Shown: positions 61,811 to 64,000 of the stretch, piece by piece
How positions within the stretch are numbered: the stretch's first letter is position 1
How the letters are laid out: each line of letters begins with the position of its first letter
From: Affinibrenneria salicis
GTDB taxonomy: Bacteria; Pseudomonadota; Gammaproteobacteria; Enterobacterales; Enterobacteriaceae
Reading direction: 5' to 3'
Assembly (NCBI RefSeq): GCF_008710095.1
Contig: NZ_VYKJ01000003.1
Span: forward strand, 248,001 to 312,000
Length of the DNA: 64,000 bases
Notes under the pieces: model-generated
Databases searched by the model: none
What the model saw: the letters and a program-made list of their open reading frames with translations, nothing else
What the model was told of the DNA's origin: nothing
Translations under genes and position numbers: made by a program

Positions 61811-63585
61811 GTACATCGCAATCGACTCCACCGATCACCCCGCTTCGGGAGACCTGGCGTCAACTGATGATCAGCGCGCGCAGCCGTGCGCCGCGATTGC
61901 GGGCCAGTCTTGTCGGCCTGGCGGTCGCCGCCATCGTGCAGGGCTTGGCGCTGGCATGCCTGATGCCGCTGTTCCAGGCGTTGATCCTGGCGGCGAATTG
62001 GCCGGCCGCATTGCCCTGGCTGCTGGCGATGACGGCGCTGATGCTGGCGAGCGCGGCCATCCGCTGGTGGGCGCAGGGTTTCGACTACCGTGGCGACATG
62101 GTGCGGAACACGCACGAGCTGCGCACCGAACTGGGCGAGCAGTTGCGGCGGATCCCGCTGGCGGTGCTGCAAGACAAGCGGGCCGGTGGCGTGAACGCCA
62201 CGCTGCTGGGCAATGTGGATGAGACGCTGAGCTACATCCTGACCGTCGCCAACCTGATGGCCGTCGCCCTGATAACGCCGGTGGCGGTGGCCCTGGCGGC
62301 ACTGTGGTTCGACTGGCGCATGGGGCTGATTCTGCTGCTGGTGTTCCCGCTGCTGATTCCGTTGTATCGCTGGCGCCGTCCGGCCTATGGACGCGGCATG
62401 CGTATGCTGGTCGATGCCAACGAACGCGCCAGCAGCGACATTCTGGAATATACCCAGGGGTTGCCGGTGCTGCGCGCCGCCTGCTGCGCAGGCGAACGGG
62501 CGGCGACGTTGCAGGCGAGCTTCACGCACCTGGAAGCCATCCAGACCATCGGCCAGAAGAAAGGCGCCAGGCCGAACCTGATCCTGGCCACGGTGATGGA
62601 ACTGGCGATCCTGCTGGTGGTATTCGCGGGCGCGCTGTTCGTGGTGCAAGGCACGCTGGATATCGCCATTCTGGCGGCGCTGATGGCGATCGTGGCGCGC
62701 TTTGGCGAGCCGCTGGCGACCTTCGTGCTGTACGCCAAACTCCTTGACCTGGTTGAAGCGGCGCTGGGCAAGATCGACGCGCTGCTGGCGATCAAGCCGC
62801 TGCCGCAGCAAACGTCGGCAATGGAGCCGGTGGATTTCAACGTGAACTTCATCGGGGTGAACTTCACCTATTCGGGCGGCGGGCAACCCGCATTGCGTGA
62901 TTTTTCGGCGCGGCTGCCGGCCCGCAGTCTGACCGCGCTGGTGGGGCCGTCGGGATCGGGCAAAACGACGGTGACGCGCTTGCTGATGCGTCAAGCCGAC
63001 CCCCAGGCGGGGCGGATCACGATTGGCGGCGTGGATGTGCGCGCCATCGCGCCGGAGCAACTAAACGCGCTGGTCTCGGTGGTGTTCCAGGACGTGTACC
63101 TGTTCGACGACAGCATCCTGGCCAATATCCGCATGGCGCGGCCGGAGGCCAGCGACGAGGCGGTCGAGGCCGCCGCCCGCGCCGCGCACTGCCACGAGTT
63201 CATCACCCGCCTGCCCGAAGGATATGCCACCCGCGTGGGCGACATCGGCGGGCGGCTATCGGGCGGCGAACGCCAGCGCATCAGCATCGCCCGCGCCATG
63301 TTGAAGAATGCGCCGATCGTGATTCTGGATGAACCCACCGCCGCGCTGGACGCCGAAAGCGAGGTGGCGGTGCAGGCGGCCATCGACGCGTTGGTGCGCG
63401 AACGTACGGTGATCGTCATCGCGCATCGGCTTTCCACCATCGCTGCGGCCGACCAAATCCTGGTCATCGATGACGGACGGCTGCTCGAAGAAGGCCGGCA
63501 TGCCGGGCTATTGGCCCGTGCGGGGCGCTATGCCCGCATGTGGCAAGCTCAGCAAGCCGCCAACAACTGGCACGTGGGCCACTGA
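61807..63585 (+). CDS. ABC exporter-type permease/ATPase, YbtQ-like
   Basis: 592 aa. Membrane domain about 30-320, ATPase domain with GPSGSGKTT (about 380-388), LSGGERQR and IVILDEPTAALD. The ATG overlaps the stop of the first ABC gene (ATGA). It forms the second half of the predicted siderophore importer and precedes the receptor gene by 27 bases. Very high GC like its neighbours. Confidence 0.88.
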   Translation: MSTSQSTPPITPLRETWRQLMISARSRAPRLRASLVGLAVAAIVQGLALACLMPLFQALILAANWPAALPWLLAMTALMLASAAIRWWAQGFDYRGDMVRNTHELRTELGEQLRRIPLAVLQDKRAGGVNATLLGNVDETLSYILTVANLMAVALITPVAVALAALWFDWRMGLILLLVFPLLIPLYRWRRPAYGRGMRMLVDANERASSDILEYTQGLPVLRAACCAGERAATLQASFTHLEAIQTIGQKKGARPNLILATVMELAILLVVFAGALFVVQGTLDIAILAALMAIVARFGEPLATFVLYAKLLDLVEAALGKIDALLAIKPLPQQTSAMEPVDFNVNFIGVNFTYSGGGQPALRDFSARLPARSLTALVGPSGSGKTTVTRLLMRQADPQAGRITIGGVDVRAIAPEQLNALVSVVFQDVYLFDDSILANIRMARPEASDEAVEAAARAAHCHEFITRLPEGYATRVGDIGGRLSGGERQRISIARAMLKNAPIVILDEPTAALDAESEVAVQAAIDALVRERTVIVIAHRLSTIAAADQILVIDDGRLLEEGRHAGLLARAGRYARMWQAQQAANNWHVGH

Positions 63586-63612
63586 CAAAAAACAATGGGA
63601 GAAAATTTGACA

Positions 63613-64000
63613 ATGCGTGTATTCAGACCACATTTGACGACTTCCGCGTTGGCGGTTATCGCCGCCACCGCAGGGGGAACGGCCGCGCAGGGCCAGGAGC
63701 GGCAGCCGGACGGTCAGGAGACGCTCCAGACCATCGTGGTGACGGGCAGCAAGCGCAATGAAACGCTGGAGCGGTTCAATGGCGCCGCCAGCGTGGCGGA
63801 CCGGTTGGATCTGGACGATGCCCAGGTGGCATCCACCCTGGAGCTGGACCGCGTGTTCCCCGAACTGTACATGTCGCACAGCGCGACCTTCCTGTTCCCG
63901 ATCATCACGCTGCGCGGGGTGACCTCCGCGCAGGACTTCTATAACCCGGCCCTGACGATCTATGTGGACGGCGTGCCCCAGTTGCCGACTTTCGCCGCCC
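63613..64000 (+). CDS. TonB-dependent siderophore receptor, FyuA-like (partial)
   Basis: The first 129 residues of an outer-membrane receptor, cut by the right edge. Signal peptide about 1-25 and a TonB box TIVVTG (40-45), then the plug domain. ITLRGVTSAQDFYNPALTIY followed by VDGVPQL matches the yersiniabactin/pesticin receptor FyuA closely. GGGAGAA precedes the ATG. It completes the uptake route from the outer membrane to the YbtP/YbtQ-like pair. Yersiniabactin-type siderophores are the likely ligand; other aryl-thiazoline siderophores are possible. Confidence 0.85.
   Translation, partial: MRVFRPHLTTSALAVIAATAGGTAAQGQERQPDGQETLQTIVVTGSKRNETLERFNGAASVADRLDLDDAQVASTLELDRVFPELYMSHSATFLFPIITLRGVTSAQDFYNPALTIYVDGVPQLPTFAA

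Noticed and set aside
60161..61831. Long 556-codon minus-strand frame inside the ABC genes
   Set aside because: Antisense shadow of the YbtP-like gene in very GC-rich sequence.

Overview
The window comes from a gram-negative enterobacterium (Enterobacterales). The core genes match Escherichia coli gene for gene: aroH, ppsR, ppsA, the small RNA RprA, ydiK, ydiJ, menI, sufABCDSE, ldtE, lpp, pykF and a tRNA-Val(GAC). The arb/bgl-type aryl-beta-glucoside operon, the cellobiose-type PTS and the secreted sugar hydrolases suggest a plant-associated member of the Dickeya/Brenneria/Pectobacterium group. That placement is inference.

1-21,000 is a conserved core block. It holds the end of aromatic synthesis (aroH), the PEP synthase pair with a Cra site between the genes, RprA with its promoter and RcsB box, ydiK/ydiJ/menI, a Fur-boxed gene of unknown function, the full suf iron-sulfur operon, the L,D-transpeptidase ldtE next to its substrate lpp, and pykF with a Cra site.

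21,170-42,100 is a beta-glucoside and galactoside catabolic region. A BglG-type antiterminator gene and a IIBCA PTS gene each follow a RAT/terminator switch; the second RAT has an enlarged apical stem. They are followed by a GH1 phospho-beta-glucosidase and an exported GH78-like protein. After a 770-base spacer with a dense run of hairpins come a second IIBCA permease, a BglH-type porin, a cellobiose-type PTS (IIB, IIA, IIC) with a GH4 hydrolase, an exported nucleoside-hydrolase-like protein, a secreted GH42 beta-galactosidase, and two tandem CE1-type esterases. The second esterase has lost its nucleophilic serine. A MITE-like element and a 14-copy hexamer array close the region.

42,240-48,000 is visibly AT-richer. 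It carries a LacI regulator diverging from a mannose-family PTS (IIB-IIC-IID-IIA) and a GH13 alpha-glucosidase, with a CRP site and a perfect LacI-type operator in the promoter region. It lies just beyond the 3' end of tRNA-Val, which suggests an acquired island.

48,570-57,500 holds two paralogous LysR regulators flanking a decayed SRPBCC gene, an old-yellow-enzyme reductase, a YdcZ-family membrane protein, a YghU-like thiol reductase, a NifA/AnfA-like sigma-54 activator and a TonB-receptor remnant.

57,600-64,000 is very GC-rich. It is a yersiniabactin-type uptake locus: a YbtA-like AraC regulator, a Fur box, a siderophore MFS protein, a YbtP/YbtQ-like ABC pair, and the start of a FyuA-like receptor cut by the window edge. 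No siderophore synthesis gene is visible.
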